Assembly (NCBI RefSeq): GCF_002214805.1
Contig: NZ_CP019914.1
Location: 2,666,001 to 2,730,000 of the forward strand
Direction: 5' to 3'
Source: Brachyspira hampsonii
Lineage (GTDB): Bacteria > Spirochaetota > Brachyspiria > Brachyspirales > Brachyspiraceae
DNA length: 64,000 nucleotides
The position numbers and the translations under genes were made by a program. Under the pieces are notes generated by a model, which did not search any database, was not told the origin of the DNA, and worked only from the letters and a program-made list of their open reading frames with translations. Shown in pieces: positions 33,085-41,700 of the stretch (position 1 is its first letter; each line of letters starts with the position of its first letter).

Positions 33085-33939
33085 ATGAATTATACTTTAA
33101 AATCTTCAAATATAATGCCTAAATTTGGAATAGGAACTTGGTGTATAGGAGAAGTTGAAACAGAATTTAAAAAAGAGTCTGAAGCTATAGCATTTGCTTT
33201 AGAAAATGGTGTGAGGCTTATAGATACAGCTGAGATGTACGGAAATGGAAAAGCTGAGTCAATAATAGGAAATGCTTTAAAGACAGTAAATATAAAGAGA
33301 GAAGAGCTTTTTATAGTTTCTAAAGTGTATCCTCATAATGCCGGAAGAGATAAAATATTTGATAGTTTAAAAGCATCATTAAAGCGTTTAGGATTAGATT
33401 ATTTGGATATGTATCTGCTTCATTGGAGGGGAAGAGTACCTTTAAGTGAAACAGTTGAATGTATGGAGACAGCAAAAAAAGAAGGGCTTATAAATGATTG
33501 GGGCGTTTCTAATTTTGATATTGATGACATGAAAGAGCTTGAAACTGTAAAAGATGGCGATAAATGCACAGTTAATCAGGTATTATATCATTTAGGTTCT
33601 AGAGGTGTTGATTATTCTTTAGCTCCTTATATGGAGGAGAGGAATATTGCTTTGATGGCATATTGTCCTTTGGCACAGGCAGGAGGATTGGGTAAGGATA
33701 TATTAAAAAATGATACTCTTTTAAGCATAGCAAAAAAACATAATGCTATGCCTTCTCAGATAGCTTTAGCATTTATTATGAGTTTTAATAATAAAATAGC
33801 TATTCCTAAAAGCTCTAATAAAAAACATTTGATAGAAAATATAGAGTCGCAAAAAATTAAACTTGATGATGAAGATATGGTACTTATAAATAAAGAGTTT
33901 CCAAAACCAAATAAAAAAATGCATTTGGATATAGTATAA
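33085..33939 (+). CDS. Aldo/keto reductase
   Basis: 284 residues. The AKR active-site residues are present: DTAEMYGNGKAE (Asp, Tyr), SKVYPHNAG (Lys), and LLHWRG (His). The C-terminal cofactor site reads IPKSSNKKHLIEN. It is an NAD(P)H-dependent reductase of aldehydes or ketones; substrate unknown. AAGGAG precedes ATG 33085. Confidence 0.94.
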   Translation: MNYTLKSSNIMPKFGIGTWCIGEVETEFKKESEAIAFALENGVRLIDTAEMYGNGKAESIIGNALKTVNIKREELFIVSKVYPHNAGRDKIFDSLKASLKRLGLDYLDMYLLHWRGRVPLSETVECMETAKKEGLINDWGVSNFDIDDMKELETVKDGDKCTVNQVLYHLGSRGVDYSLAPYMEERNIALMAYCPLAQAGGLGKDILKNDTLLSIAKKHNAMPSQIALAFIMSFNNKIAIPKSSNKKHLIENIESQKIKLDDEDMVLINKEFPKPNKKMHLDIV

Positions 33940-34116
33940 ATAAATATATTTTAGTTATTAAAATATTTTATTTATGCTATAAAAACAACTTTTTAAATTT
34001 TTAGTTTTATTTATATAAAAATGTAGTGGTTTTATATATTATAAATAATATTAAACTATAAAACATAATTAATTTTTTTATTTTTAATAAATTAATATTT
34101 TTGTAATACTCGTTTA
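33940..34116. other. AT-rich intergenic spacer
   Basis: Nothing supportable is seen here: no ribosome site, no hairpin with a T tract and no frame of note. It separates the reductase gene from the decayed gene and the polysaccharide region. Confidence 0.5.
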
Positions 34117-34438
34117 TTATAGATAATATGATTTAGTAGTTTTATAATTTTCTATTTCAGTTTCTATTTTTTGTAAATAATTATTATCTAATTTAATAAA
34201 ATTGATTATTTTATTTTTCATTATTAATAGTGAAAGTTTTATTAATATGTCTATAAAAATTACATTTGAAGTATCATATTGAAAATTGGTTTTATTATAT
34301 ATAGATTTAGAAATTTCTATCCCATTTCTTTTTATAAATTCTCTGTAAATATCTCGATATTTCTTATATGGAATATACCATGCTATATTTTTAGCTAAGG
34401 ATTTGATTGAATATTATAAACAAAATGGATTTATTCAT
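34117..34438 (-). pseudogene. Frameshifted remnant at the edge of the glycosyltransferase cluster
   Basis: An ATG at 34438 with a GGAG site opens MNKSILFIIFNQI and stops after 15 codons. A one-base change of frame at about 34400 would continue into about 95 residues reading SLAKNIAWYIPYKKYRDIYREF… to a stop at 34117. The WYIPYKKYRDIYREF stretch resembles the tails of the neighbouring glycosyltransferases (LPFQKWRDRFREK and WWIPTFKLRDKVRR). I infer a broken polysaccharide-type gene; a sequencing indel would look the same. Confidence 0.5.
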
Positions 34439-34486
34439 TTTTTCTCCAATTTTAAAAATAAAATATTTAATGATTATTAATAGTTA

Positions 34487-35503
34487 TTATTTAAATTTTT
34501 CTCTAAATCTATCACGCCATTTTTGAAAAGGCAGAAGTCTTCCTATATCCCTTCTTTTTTTGTAATCTATAGATATATTAATCTGTATTCCGAATATAAC
34601 TATTTGAAGTACTTTATCACTGCTGTATATTCCAAATAGTTTTATCCAATTACCTTTTAAACGCACATCATCATAATCATAAAATTTCTGTTTTAGTATT
34701 GTTTGAAAAGCTGTGATAGGCTCATCTCTAAACCAAGGCGTGTATTGATAGTATTTCCAAAACTCATCTATTAATAATGAAGTTCTGCAGTTTTCCATCC
34801 AAGGCTTATCAAATCCTAAATAATGAATAATAATAAGATCTTCTAAATTACTATTTTTATAATGATATCTTTTATCAGAAAAAAAAAGCCATTTTTCAGG
34901 TACATATTTTATTTTATCTTTTAATACTTCATTTAATATATCCTGATCTCCAAAACAAGTTTGATAATTTTTTTCATAATAATCTATAAATTGCTGTTCT
35001 ATATTATTTTCTTTCCATAATTTATTATTTATTAATAAAAAACCAGAACAAAAATATTTATTATTATTATTTTTTTTTTCTAATTCTTCTAAATGTTTAA
35101 CAACAATAGCATAATAGTTTTCAAAATCCATTAAAAATAATTCTCTCAAACTTCCTGTAACTACTAAATCAGAATCTAAATATAAGATTTTATCAACATT
35201 TGGTATTAATGTAGATATTGATAGTCTGTAAAACATTGCAGGAGAAAAATATAATTTAGCAGATGTTTTTTCAAACCATTCATTGTACCTTTCTATATCC
35301 GGTGTGTAGAATTTTATTTCGCAGTCTTTTATGTTTTTTAGTGATAATATTTTCTCTTTATTTTCTTTAGTTATTCCGCCGTCTATTAAATGAAATGTTA
35401 TTTTTTCATCTTCTAGGCTATTTTTTAATACAGATGCAATGGCTGTACCCATATATGGAGCATAATTATTATCAGATGTAAAACATATATTCATTTCTAA
35501 CAT
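34487..35503 (-). CDS. Glycosyltransferase family 8
   Basis: 338 residues. GT8 signatures are NICFTSDNNYAPYMGTAIAS at the N-terminus, the metal/donor motif LYLDSDLVVTG (DxD, about 105-115), and FGDQDILNEVL. GT8 enzymes add galactose or glucose to lipopolysaccharide-type glycans. The C-terminus LPFQKWRDRFREKFK is a basic amphipathic tail, perhaps a membrane anchor. Two starts (35503 and 35494) are close; neither has a perfect ribosome site. It lies at the left end of the polysaccharide cluster. Confidence 0.9.
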   Translation of the reverse strand: MLEMNICFTSDNNYAPYMGTAIASVLKNSLEDEKITFHLIDGGITKENKEKILSLKNIKDCEIKFYTPDIERYNEWFEKTSAKLYFSPAMFYRLSISTLIPNVDKILYLDSDLVVTGSLRELFLMDFENYYAIVVKHLEELEKKNNNNKYFCSGFLLINNKLWKENNIEQQFIDYYEKNYQTCFGDQDILNEVLKDKIKYVPEKWLFFSDKRYHYKNSNLEDLIIIHYLGFDKPWMENCRTSLLIDEFWKYYQYTPWFRDEPITAFQTILKQKFYDYDDVRLKGNWIKLFGIYSSDKVLQIVIFGIQINISIDYKKRRDIGRLLPFQKWRDRFREKFK

Positions 35504-35564
35504 TATAGCTTATTTCCTGTATATGTTGTTATCATGAAAGTAATGATATCATCAATTTTATAAT

Positions 35565-35592
35565 TTGCAAATTTAAATTTATACTTTATAAT
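35565..35592 (+). promoter_or_regulatory. Promoter of the GT11-like gene
   Basis: TTGCAA (35565-35570), 16-bp spacer, consensus TATAAT (35587-35592). Transcription from it would begin near 35599, after the ATG at 35595, which supports the internal start at 35619. Confidence 0.6.
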
Positions 35593-35618
35593 AAATGCAA
35601 AATATTTATAGGTTTTAT

Positions 35619-36473
35619 ATGGTTTTTCTTTATAAAAGATTTGGAGATAAAAGCAATAGATTATTGCAGAATATTCATTTTGAGGCATATTGTAAACATA
35701 ATGATATTGAATATCATAATTTAGAGTTTTATGATATGGAAGATTTTTATGGTATAAAAGATAAATACAGCTTTAAAAAAATCCCTCCTATACTTTTACC
35801 TCCTCTTAATACTAGATATGCAATTATTGAAGGTATATCCAATTTTTGTAATAAACTTCATATAAAAAATTATTTAATATATGATTATATGGATATTAAT
35901 TTAAGAGAAAATATTAATTTATATGATAGCCAGATACTAGCAAATAAAAATAAAACTATATTTGTTTCAGGCTGGGATTTTAGAGTTACAAATTTGGTAT
36001 ATCAGTATAGAGATTATTTTGTAAATAAATATACTCCTATTAATCTAAACTCAGAAGAGTACAATAATATAAAAAATAAATTTGCAGATTATGATTTGAA
36101 AGTTGGTATTCATATAAGAAGAGGCGATTACAAAGTTTGGAATAATGGCAAATATTATTATGAAGATGAGGTTTATAATGATAAGATAGAGCAGTTTTAT
36201 AATTTATTCCCGAATAAAAAAATTTTGTTTATAATTTTTTCTAATGAAGAGATAACCCTAAAACCAAATCATGATTATGTAATTTCAAAATGCAATTGGA
36301 ATGAGGATCACAGCTTACTGAGTTTGTGCGATTATATAATAGGGCCTCCTTCAACTTTCACCCTATGGTCTAGTTTTATTGGAAATGTTCCTCTTATGTG
36401 GATAAATAATAAGAATGATATAGTTTCTATAAAAGATAGTTTTATAAACAGTAATATTGGTATAACACCTTAA
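35619..36473 (+). CDS. GT11-like (alpha-1,2-fucosyltransferase-type) glycosyltransferase
   Basis: About 284 residues. VGIHIRRGDY (about 160) is the donor-binding motif of GT11 and related fucosyltransferases, and the N-terminal MVFLYKRFGDKSNRLLQNIHFEAY corresponds in place to the family's GGLGNQLFQYA motif though the glycines are changed. The late CDYIIGPPSTFTLWSSFIG is also typical. ATG 35619 is supported by AGG six bases upstream and by the promoter position. It is divergent from the GT8 gene and convergent with the next. The sugar donor is inferred from family only. Confidence 0.8.
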   Translation: MVFLYKRFGDKSNRLLQNIHFEAYCKHNDIEYHNLEFYDMEDFYGIKDKYSFKKIPPILLPPLNTRYAIIEGISNFCNKLHIKNYLIYDYMDINLRENINLYDSQILANKNKTIFVSGWDFRVTNLVYQYRDYFVNKYTPINLNSEEYNNIKNKFADYDLKVGIHIRRGDYKVWNNGKYYYEDEVYNDKIEQFYNLFPNKKILFIIFSNEEITLKPNHDYVISKCNWNEDHSLLSLCDYIIGPPSTFTLWSSFIGNVPLMWINNKNDIVSIKDSFINSNIGITP

Positions 36474-36488
36474 TTTTTATTTTACTGT

Positions 36489-37421
36489 TTATTTTCTTGT
36501 AAAAAGACCTTTTATTTGTCTAATTATTCTTTTAATTTCTCTAGTGATATTATGTTTTAATGAGAAAGGTATTAAATTAAATCTTTTAACTGCTATTTCA
36601 AAGTCCGCCTGTGCATCACATTTTATTTCTTTAGGATGAATTAAATTTTCGTAATCTATAGGATATGTTTTTCTGTTTGCATTTTCATCATTTGGATTTC
36701 CAGTATGAGTAGAATCTTCCCCAAATCCTATATTAGAAGTTAGATTTAAACTAGGGTTAATACATATACCGTCTTTTGATATTATGCAGTAAGTCCATTG
36801 ATAATCCCAAGTATTAATATCCGCCGTTCTATAAAACCAATTCTGCCAGTAATCTCTTATATTAAAGTCTTTATATCTTTTTTTAAGAGTTTTTTTAGTA
36901 TCTTTATAGCTTATAGTTTTCATCGTTGAGTCATAATATTTCCAGGCTCGTTTCCAAGAAGCCCAGCCCCAGCAATGCTGAACAGTGGCAAAATAATAAC
37001 TTGCTTCTCCAACTTTTCTATCTAAAGGAGAGTCTCCAGCAATATGCATTATTCTTTCATTATCTTTATAATAGTCTAGTAATTTTTCACAGTAATAAAA
37101 AAATGAGTTTTCTGCTATTATGTCATCTTCAAGTATTATCCCTTGTTCTTCATTATCAAAAAACCAAGTTATAGCAGTTGCTACTCCATTACAGCAGCCT
37201 AAATTTTTATTTTGAAATAAAGTTTTTACTTCGCATTCCCAATCAATGGATTTTAAAATACTTTCTCTTGTGTCAATACATTTTACTTTTTCTTCATCAT
37301 TTCTCCATCCGTCTGCAGATATATATAATTTTTTAGGCTTTACTTTTCTTATAGTGTCTAATACTTTTAATGCGGTATCTTTCCTTTTGAAAATTATTAA
37401 TAGTATTGGAGTATTAAACAT
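36489..37421 (-). CDS. Glycosyltransferase (GT2/GNT-I-like), downstream of the microsatellite
   Basis: 310 residues. N-terminal NTPILLIIFKRKDTALKVLDTI and LYISADGW are followed by QGIILEDDIIAENSFF, a DxD-type donor motif, and by HCWGWASWKRAWKYYD. This matches the group often named HlpA-like or GNT-I-like sugar transferases of surface-polysaccharide loci. The start at 37421 has GGAGA six bases upstream. The leader ORF with the (CAACA)14 repeat overlaps its first codons, so its translation may be coupled to a phase-variable frame. The tail is Lys/Arg rich. Confidence 0.82.
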   Translation of the reverse strand: MFNTPILLIIFKRKDTALKVLDTIRKVKPKKLYISADGWRNDEEKVKCIDTRESILKSIDWECEVKTLFQNKNLGCCNGVATAITWFFDNEEQGIILEDDIIAENSFFYYCEKLLDYYKDNERIMHIAGDSPLDRKVGEASYYFATVQHCWGWASWKRAWKYYDSTMKTISYKDTKKTLKKRYKDFNIRDYWQNWFYRTADINTWDYQWTYCIISKDGICINPSLNLTSNIGFGEDSTHTGNPNDENANRKTYPIDYENLIHPKEIKCDAQADFEIAVKRFNLIPFSLKHNITREIKRIIRQIKGLFTRK

Positions 37422-37603
37422 ATATTATCTCCAACATTATTAATTTCAATGTATTTTTCTTTGCAGCTAAAATGCCCCATATATTTAAAATATGGGGTAG
37501 TGAAATATATAATTGAGTTATTATTGTTATTGTTGTGTTGTGTTGTGTTGTGTTGTGTTGTGTTGTGTTGTGTTGTGTTGTGTTGTGTTGTGTTGTGTTG
37601 CAT
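37397..37603 (-). CDS. Leader ORF built on a (CAACA)14 microsatellite
   Basis: 68 residues: Met, then four and a half QHNTT units encoded by the 5-bp repeat, then about 44 other residues ending inside the glycosyltransferase gene at 37397. It has TTGACT (37647-37642), a 16-bp spacer and TAATAT (37625-37620), and AAAGG seven bases before ATG 37603. With 15 repeats the frame would instead end at 37414, also inside the glycosyltransferase start; with 13 it would stop at once after the repeat. I infer a phase-variable leader controlling the next gene. The peptide itself has no recognised function. Confidence 0.5.
   Translation of the reverse strand: MQHNTTQHNTTQHNTTQHNTTQHNNNNNNSIIYFTTPYFKYMGHFSCKEKYIEINNVGDNICLILQYY
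37475..37497 (-). promoter_or_regulatory. Hairpin between leader repeat and glycosyltransferase
   Basis: CCCCATAT and ATATGGGG form an 8-bp stem with a 7-base AT loop inside the leader ORF, 54 bp before the glycosyltransferase start. T content after it is modest, so it could be an attenuator or weak terminator that depends on whether the leader is being translated. Confidence 0.45.
37531..37600. repeat. Pentanucleotide microsatellite (TGTTG)14
   Basis: Seventy bases of perfect 5-bp repeat, TGTTG on the plus strand and CAACA on the minus strand, with no interruption. Five is not a multiple of three, so unit gain or loss changes reading frame. It lies directly after the ATG of the leader ORF. 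Confidence 0.98.
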
Positions 37604-37651
37604 ATAAAAACCTTTATTTATATTAACTTCAGTATTAAAAAAGTCAATATA

Positions 37652-38560
37652 TTACCTTCCTGTAAGTCCTGATTTTCTTAGTAAATATCTTCTTACTTTA
37701 TCACGCAATTTGAATGTAGGTATCCACCAAACAATTTTATCTATTTTTTTTCTTTTAGCATTATTTTCTTCATATGTTTGATTTCCGCCTGCTTCTATCC
37801 ATATTTTATTATTCTCTTCCCAATATTTATTGTAAGTTCCCCTCCAAAATTTTTGAGGACCTATAGCATGTATTATATGAGCCTCATTAGCTATTTTGGA
37901 AGTGGGATATGCTCCGTAACTTTCAGTTAAATCATAAACTTCAATATTAAACTCTTGTATTAATAAATTTATTATGGATTGATCATTGGTTTTATATTCT
38001 TCTGCTTTTTTATAACACCATTCTGTCATAATTTCATGTCTTTCCAGATTATCATTGATTAGTAAAACAGCATCTATTATTGAAATTTTATTTAAATCGT
38101 ATTTTTTTACTAATTTAATATTATCATCCGTAAAATTTCCGGATATAGGCATTTTATTTGGAAAATATATAGTTGATATATTTTTATTTATATTTATTAT
38201 TTCTGAAATATCTTTTTGTATAACTATATCAGTGTCTGTATAGAAAACTTTTTGATAATTGTCGAGTAAATTAAATGCTTCAAAACGTGCATAAGCGAAC
38301 ACACTGAAATTGTTTAATTCTTTTAAATCCATCATTTTTTTTGAAAATGGAGACTGATATATTTTGATAATTATTCCCCTGAATATTTTTTTAAGAGCAT
38401 TTTCATCATTAGGTTCTAATTTATCAGTATAAAATATAATATCATATTCTTCATCTTTTAAGTTTTGAAATAGATATTTTTTAGCCCCTATTATAACATT
38501 TCCAGCTGCAAAGGCTTCGTTTCCGGTAGAGCATAAAAGCAGAGCAATTTTCTTTTTCAT
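37652..38560 (-). CDS. Glycosyltransferase (GT8-like)
   Basis: 302 residues. The DxD motif is in VFYTDTDIVIQKDI (about 108-121), in the context NLLDNYQKVFYTD that resembles GT8. The N-terminal ALLLCSTGNEAFAAGNVIIG fits the start of a Rossmann-like donor domain, and KTNDQSIINLLIQEF matches the GT8 D-Q-D-type region. The C-terminal WWIPTFKLRDKVRRYLLRKSG is a basic amphipathic tail like that of the GT8 gene at 34487. It precedes the microsatellite leader on the same strand. Confidence 0.82.
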   Translation of the reverse strand: MKKKIALLLCSTGNEAFAAGNVIIGAKKYLFQNLKDEEYDIIFYTDKLEPNDENALKKIFRGIIIKIYQSPFSKKMMDLKELNNFSVFAYARFEAFNLLDNYQKVFYTDTDIVIQKDISEIININKNISTIYFPNKMPISGNFTDDNIKLVKKYDLNKISIIDAVLLINDNLERHEIMTEWCYKKAEEYKTNDQSIINLLIQEFNIEVYDLTESYGAYPTSKIANEAHIIHAIGPQKFWRGTYNKYWEENNKIWIEAGGNQTYEENNAKRKKIDKIVWWIPTFKLRDKVRRYLLRKSGLTGR

Positions 38561-38655
38561 AATTTTATATCCATTTTTATTGTTGTATTTATAATATAGT
38601 ATAATGATGAAAAAGTAAATAATTTTATATTTTTAAATTATAAATGTTTTATGTA

Positions 38656-38683
38656 TTGTTTATTATCAAAAAAGATATATAAT
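38656..38683 (+). promoter_or_regulatory. Promoter of galT operon
   Basis: TTGTTT (38656-38661), 16-bp spacer, consensus TATAAT (38678-38683), 65 bp before galT. Confidence 0.5.
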
Positions 38684-38747
38684 ATATTCATATTAAAAAT
38701 GAAATATGATATTAAAGAATATAAATTAATATTAAGGAGAAATAAAT

Positions 38748-39722
38748 ATGGCAGAATTGCGTTACAACCCATTGCTTGGAGATTATGTTATGATAGCTAG
38801 TCATAGGCAGGCACGTCCTCAGATGCCTAAAGACTATTGTCCGTTTTGTCCCGGAAGCGGAAAAGTACCGGATACTTATGAGGTTCTTTGTTATGATAAT
38901 GATTTTCCTGCTTTATCTTTTGAGCCTCCTTATCCAGATGAAGTAGATAATGGTAAAATGTTTAAAACAGCTCCTTCTATAGGTAAATGCGAAGTTATTT
39001 TATATTCTCCGGATCATAATACCACTTTACCAGAACTTCCTGTAGAGCATATTGCTAAATTGGTAGCTTTATGGCAGGAAAGAATGAAAGTTATAGCAGA
39101 AAATAAAAAAATAAAATATATTATGCCTTTTGAAAATAAAGGGGAAGTTGTAGGTGTTACAATGCCGCATCCTCATGGACAGATATACGGCTACAGTTGG
39201 ATACCTTTAAGAATTAAAAGAAAAATAGAAATGGCTTCAAGCTATTATAATACTAACTGCAGAAATCTTTTTATGGATATGATAGAGCAGGAGTTAGAAT
39301 ACAATAAAAGAGTCATTTTTGAAAATGATCATTTTATATGTTTTTTGCCTTTTGCATCAGAATATCCTTATGGTATTATGATAATGCCTAAAAAGAAAAC
39401 ACTTTCAATAACTGATTTTAATAAAGAAGAAAGTTTGTCTCTTGCTGATGCTTTGAAAAAGGCTACTTCTACATTAGATTTGTTATTTGATATGAAGTTT
39501 CCATATATGATGTGTATGTATAGTGCACCTGTTAATGACGGTTTTAATTACAGCGATATATGGAATTACCATATAGAATTTTTCCCTCCTATGAGAAGTA
39601 AGGAAAAACAAAAATTTAATGCTTCTTCTGAAACAGGAGCTTGGGCACCTTGCAATCCTACAAGCCCTGAGGAAATGGCTGCCCAATTAAGAACGGCATA
39701 TATTAGATATATGGGAATGTAA
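38748..39722 (+). CDS. galT: Galactose-1-phosphate uridylyltransferase
   Basis: 324 residues. Zinc-binding CPFCPGSG is at about 25-32 and the active-site motif MPHPHGQIYGY (HPHGQ, nucleophilic His) at about 140. FNYSDIWNYHIEFFPP contains the second histidine motif. It exchanges UMP between UDP-glucose and galactose-1-phosphate (Leloir pathway), supplying UDP-galactose for glycans. galK and galE are not adjacent. A glycosyltransferase gene follows after 3 bp, suggesting a link to surface sugar synthesis. Confidence 0.95.
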   Translation: MAELRYNPLLGDYVMIASHRQARPQMPKDYCPFCPGSGKVPDTYEVLCYDNDFPALSFEPPYPDEVDNGKMFKTAPSIGKCEVILYSPDHNTTLPELPVEHIAKLVALWQERMKVIAENKKIKYIMPFENKGEVVGVTMPHPHGQIYGYSWIPLRIKRKIEMASSYYNTNCRNLFMDMIEQELEYNKRVIFENDHFICFLPFASEYPYGIMIMPKKKTLSITDFNKEESLSLADALKKATSTLDLLFDMKFPYMMCMYSAPVNDGFNYSDIWNYHIEFFPPMRSKEKQKFNASSETGAWAPCNPTSPEEMAAQLRTAYIRYMGM

Positions 39723-39725
39723 AAC

Positions 39726-40718
39726 TTGCTTAAATTTACTATTATAATACCGCACAGAGTTGGTGAAAATATAGAAAAAACATTGGAAGGGGTATATCTA
39801 TCTAATTACCCTAAGGAAGATATCGAAATTTTCCAAGCTGAGGGTACGCACCCTACAGTTCAAAGAAATGAATGTATTAAACAATCATTAGGAGATATTG
39901 TATACTTTATAGATAATGATTCTATTGTAAGTGCGGATAATATCAAAGAAGCTAGTATTATATTTGAATCTAATGAAAATGTTGCCGTAGTAGGTGGACC
40001 TGCTATTCATAATGTTAATTCACTTACAGAAATGTATATTGACAGATGTATGAAATCTTATTATGCTGTTGGTCCAATAGCAAATAGATATAAATCTAAT
40101 GATGAGGATATGAAAGAGGGTACTGATAGAGATGTCATACTTTGTAATTTGTTTGTAAGGCGGAATGTATTATTTGAGGCTGGGCTTTTTAATGAAAGAT
40201 TGTACCCAAATGAAGAAAATGCTTTGATAGATAAAATACTTTCTTTAGGATACAAATTAATATATAATCCTAAAATAATAGTTCATCGTCCTCCAAGATC
40301 AAATTTAAAATCTTATATAAAAATGCTTCTTAATTATGGAAGGGGCAGATTTGAGCAATTATTCAGAGATTTTAATGTTAAAAATTTAATATTTATTTTA
40401 CCGTCATTATTTGCTGTTTATATACTTTCAAGTCCTATAGTATTAGTTATTTATCATTTTTCTAAATTAGATATATTGAAATTTTATTTTCTTCCATTAT
40501 TAGTTTACATAATAATGACTTTTTTTGCCGGCGTTGTATATTCTTTATGCGATAAAGGCTTTATATCAAAAATTCTAGGTATATTCATATATCCTTTTAT
40601 GTTTTTTATTACGCACTTTTTTTACGGACTTGGATTTTTTTATGGGATCATTAGAATAATAACTAAATTTAAAAGAGTTGCTACTTTTTCTATAAAAAAA
40701 TATAAATCTTTTGGCTAA
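39726..40718 (+). CDS. Glycosyltransferase family 2 with C-terminal membrane segments
   Basis: 330 residues. The GT2 domain begins at once (KFTIIIPHRVGENIEKTLEG) and has the donor motif YFIDNDSIVS (DxD) and NLFVRRNVLFEAGLFNE…NEENALIDKI. Residues about 225-310 hold three or more hydrophobic segments. The start must be TTG 39726, because an in-frame stop (the galT TAA) lies two codons before and no ATG occurs until far into the domain. Probably transfers a sugar to a lipid carrier or membrane glycan. It is co-transcribed with galT. Confidence 0.88.
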   Translation: MLKFTIIIPHRVGENIEKTLEGVYLSNYPKEDIEIFQAEGTHPTVQRNECIKQSLGDIVYFIDNDSIVSADNIKEASIIFESNENVAVVGGPAIHNVNSLTEMYIDRCMKSYYAVGPIANRYKSNDEDMKEGTDRDVILCNLFVRRNVLFEAGLFNERLYPNEENALIDKILSLGYKLIYNPKIIVHRPPRSNLKSYIKMLLNYGRGRFEQLFRDFNVKNLIFILPSLFAVYILSSPIVLVIYHFSKLDILKFYFLPLLVYIIMTFFAGVVYSLCDKGFISKILGIFIYPFMFFITHFFYGLGFFYGIIRIITKFKRVATFSIKKYKSFG

Positions 40719-40914
40719 AAAATATATTTTGTTTATCTTCAAAATATAAGTATATATTTTTATATTGTGTTAATTTGATGTATATATTAGAATATAATAA
40801 ATTATTTATGATATATAGTTGTTATTATTAATATTATTATATTAATAGTATATATTATTTATTAGAAAATATTTAAAAAATATAATAAAGTTTGTTTTTT
40901 ATTAAAATAAATAT

Positions 40915-40943
40915 TTGCAAATTATAATTATTTATGATATACT
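40915..40943 (+). promoter_or_regulatory. Extended -10 promoter of cmk-rpsA
   Basis: TTGCAA (40915-40920), 17-bp spacer, TATACT (40938-40943) preceded by TG at one base distance. It lies about 40 bp before cmk. Confidence 0.6.
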
Positions 40944-40980
40944 CTAGAGAAACTTATATTAATTTAAAAAAAGGTTATAG

Positions 40981-41652
40981 GTGTCAAGTACATACGAAAT
41001 AATAACTTTAGATGGTCCTTCCGGGGCAGGTAAAAGTACAATAGCTAAATTATTAGCCAAGAAATTATCTTTTAAATACTTAGATACAGGAGCTATGTAC
41101 AGAGCCGTAACCCTATATATGATCAAGCATAATATTAATATAAATAATAATATTGAAGTCATATCAGCTCTTAATAATTTAAGTATTAACTTTGATAATG
41201 CCGGCAGAATATATTTAGATAATGAAGATGTAACAGAGGCTATAAGAAGTATGGAAGTTGTTAATCTTGTTTCTAAGGTTTCTTCTATAAGCATTGTAAG
41301 ACAGAATATGGTATCTCTGCAAAGAAAAATAGCAGAAGGCGGTAATTATGTAGTAGACGGTAGAGACATAGGCAGTGTAGTATTCCCAGATTCCAAATAT
41401 AAGTTTTATATGGATGCTTCTTTAGATGAAAGGGCTAAACGAAGATATAATGAGGAATTATCTAAGGGTAAGAATATTAGTTATGAGGATATTCGCGAAA
41501 GTATAAGAAAAAGAGATGAGTTTGACTCAAATAGAGAGGATAGTCCGCTTGTTGTACCTAAAAATGCAAATATAATAGATACTACCAGCATGACTATTGA
41601 TGAAGTTGTTGAAAAAATTACTAATGTGATTTTTAATATAAAGTCTAATTAA
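40981..41652 (+). CDS. cmk: Cytidylate kinase
   Basis: 223 residues, starting with GTG; AAAGG six bases upstream supports it. The P-loop is DGPSGAGKSTIAK, followed by YLDTGAMYRAVTL (CMP site) and DGRDIGSVVFPD. It phosphorylates CMP and dCMP. cmk directly before rpsA, with 48 bp between, is a classic pairing in bacteria. Confidence 0.96.
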   Translation: MSSTYEIITLDGPSGAGKSTIAKLLAKKLSFKYLDTGAMYRAVTLYMIKHNININNNIEVISALNNLSINFDNAGRIYLDNEDVTEAIRSMEVVNLVSKVSSISIVRQNMVSLQRKIAEGGNYVVDGRDIGSVVFPDSKYKFYMDASLDERAKRRYNEELSKGKNISYEDIRESIRKRDEFDSNREDSPLVVPKNANIIDTTSMTIDEVVEKITNVIFNIKSN

Positions 41653-41700
41653 ATATTAGATATTTTTTAACCTGTCAAAGTACAGGAGGGAGAAGGAACA

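Noticed and set aside
37531-37600. The 5-bp repeat as a minisatellite protein-coding domain in the glycosyltransferase
   Set aside because: An in-frame stop (TAA) lies two codons before the glycosyltransferase ATG, so no repeat number can fuse the frames.
40061-40255. Leftward ORFs inside the GT2, rpsA, cmk, nifU and nifS genes
   Set aside because: They are antisense shadows of strongly recognised genes without ribosome sites.
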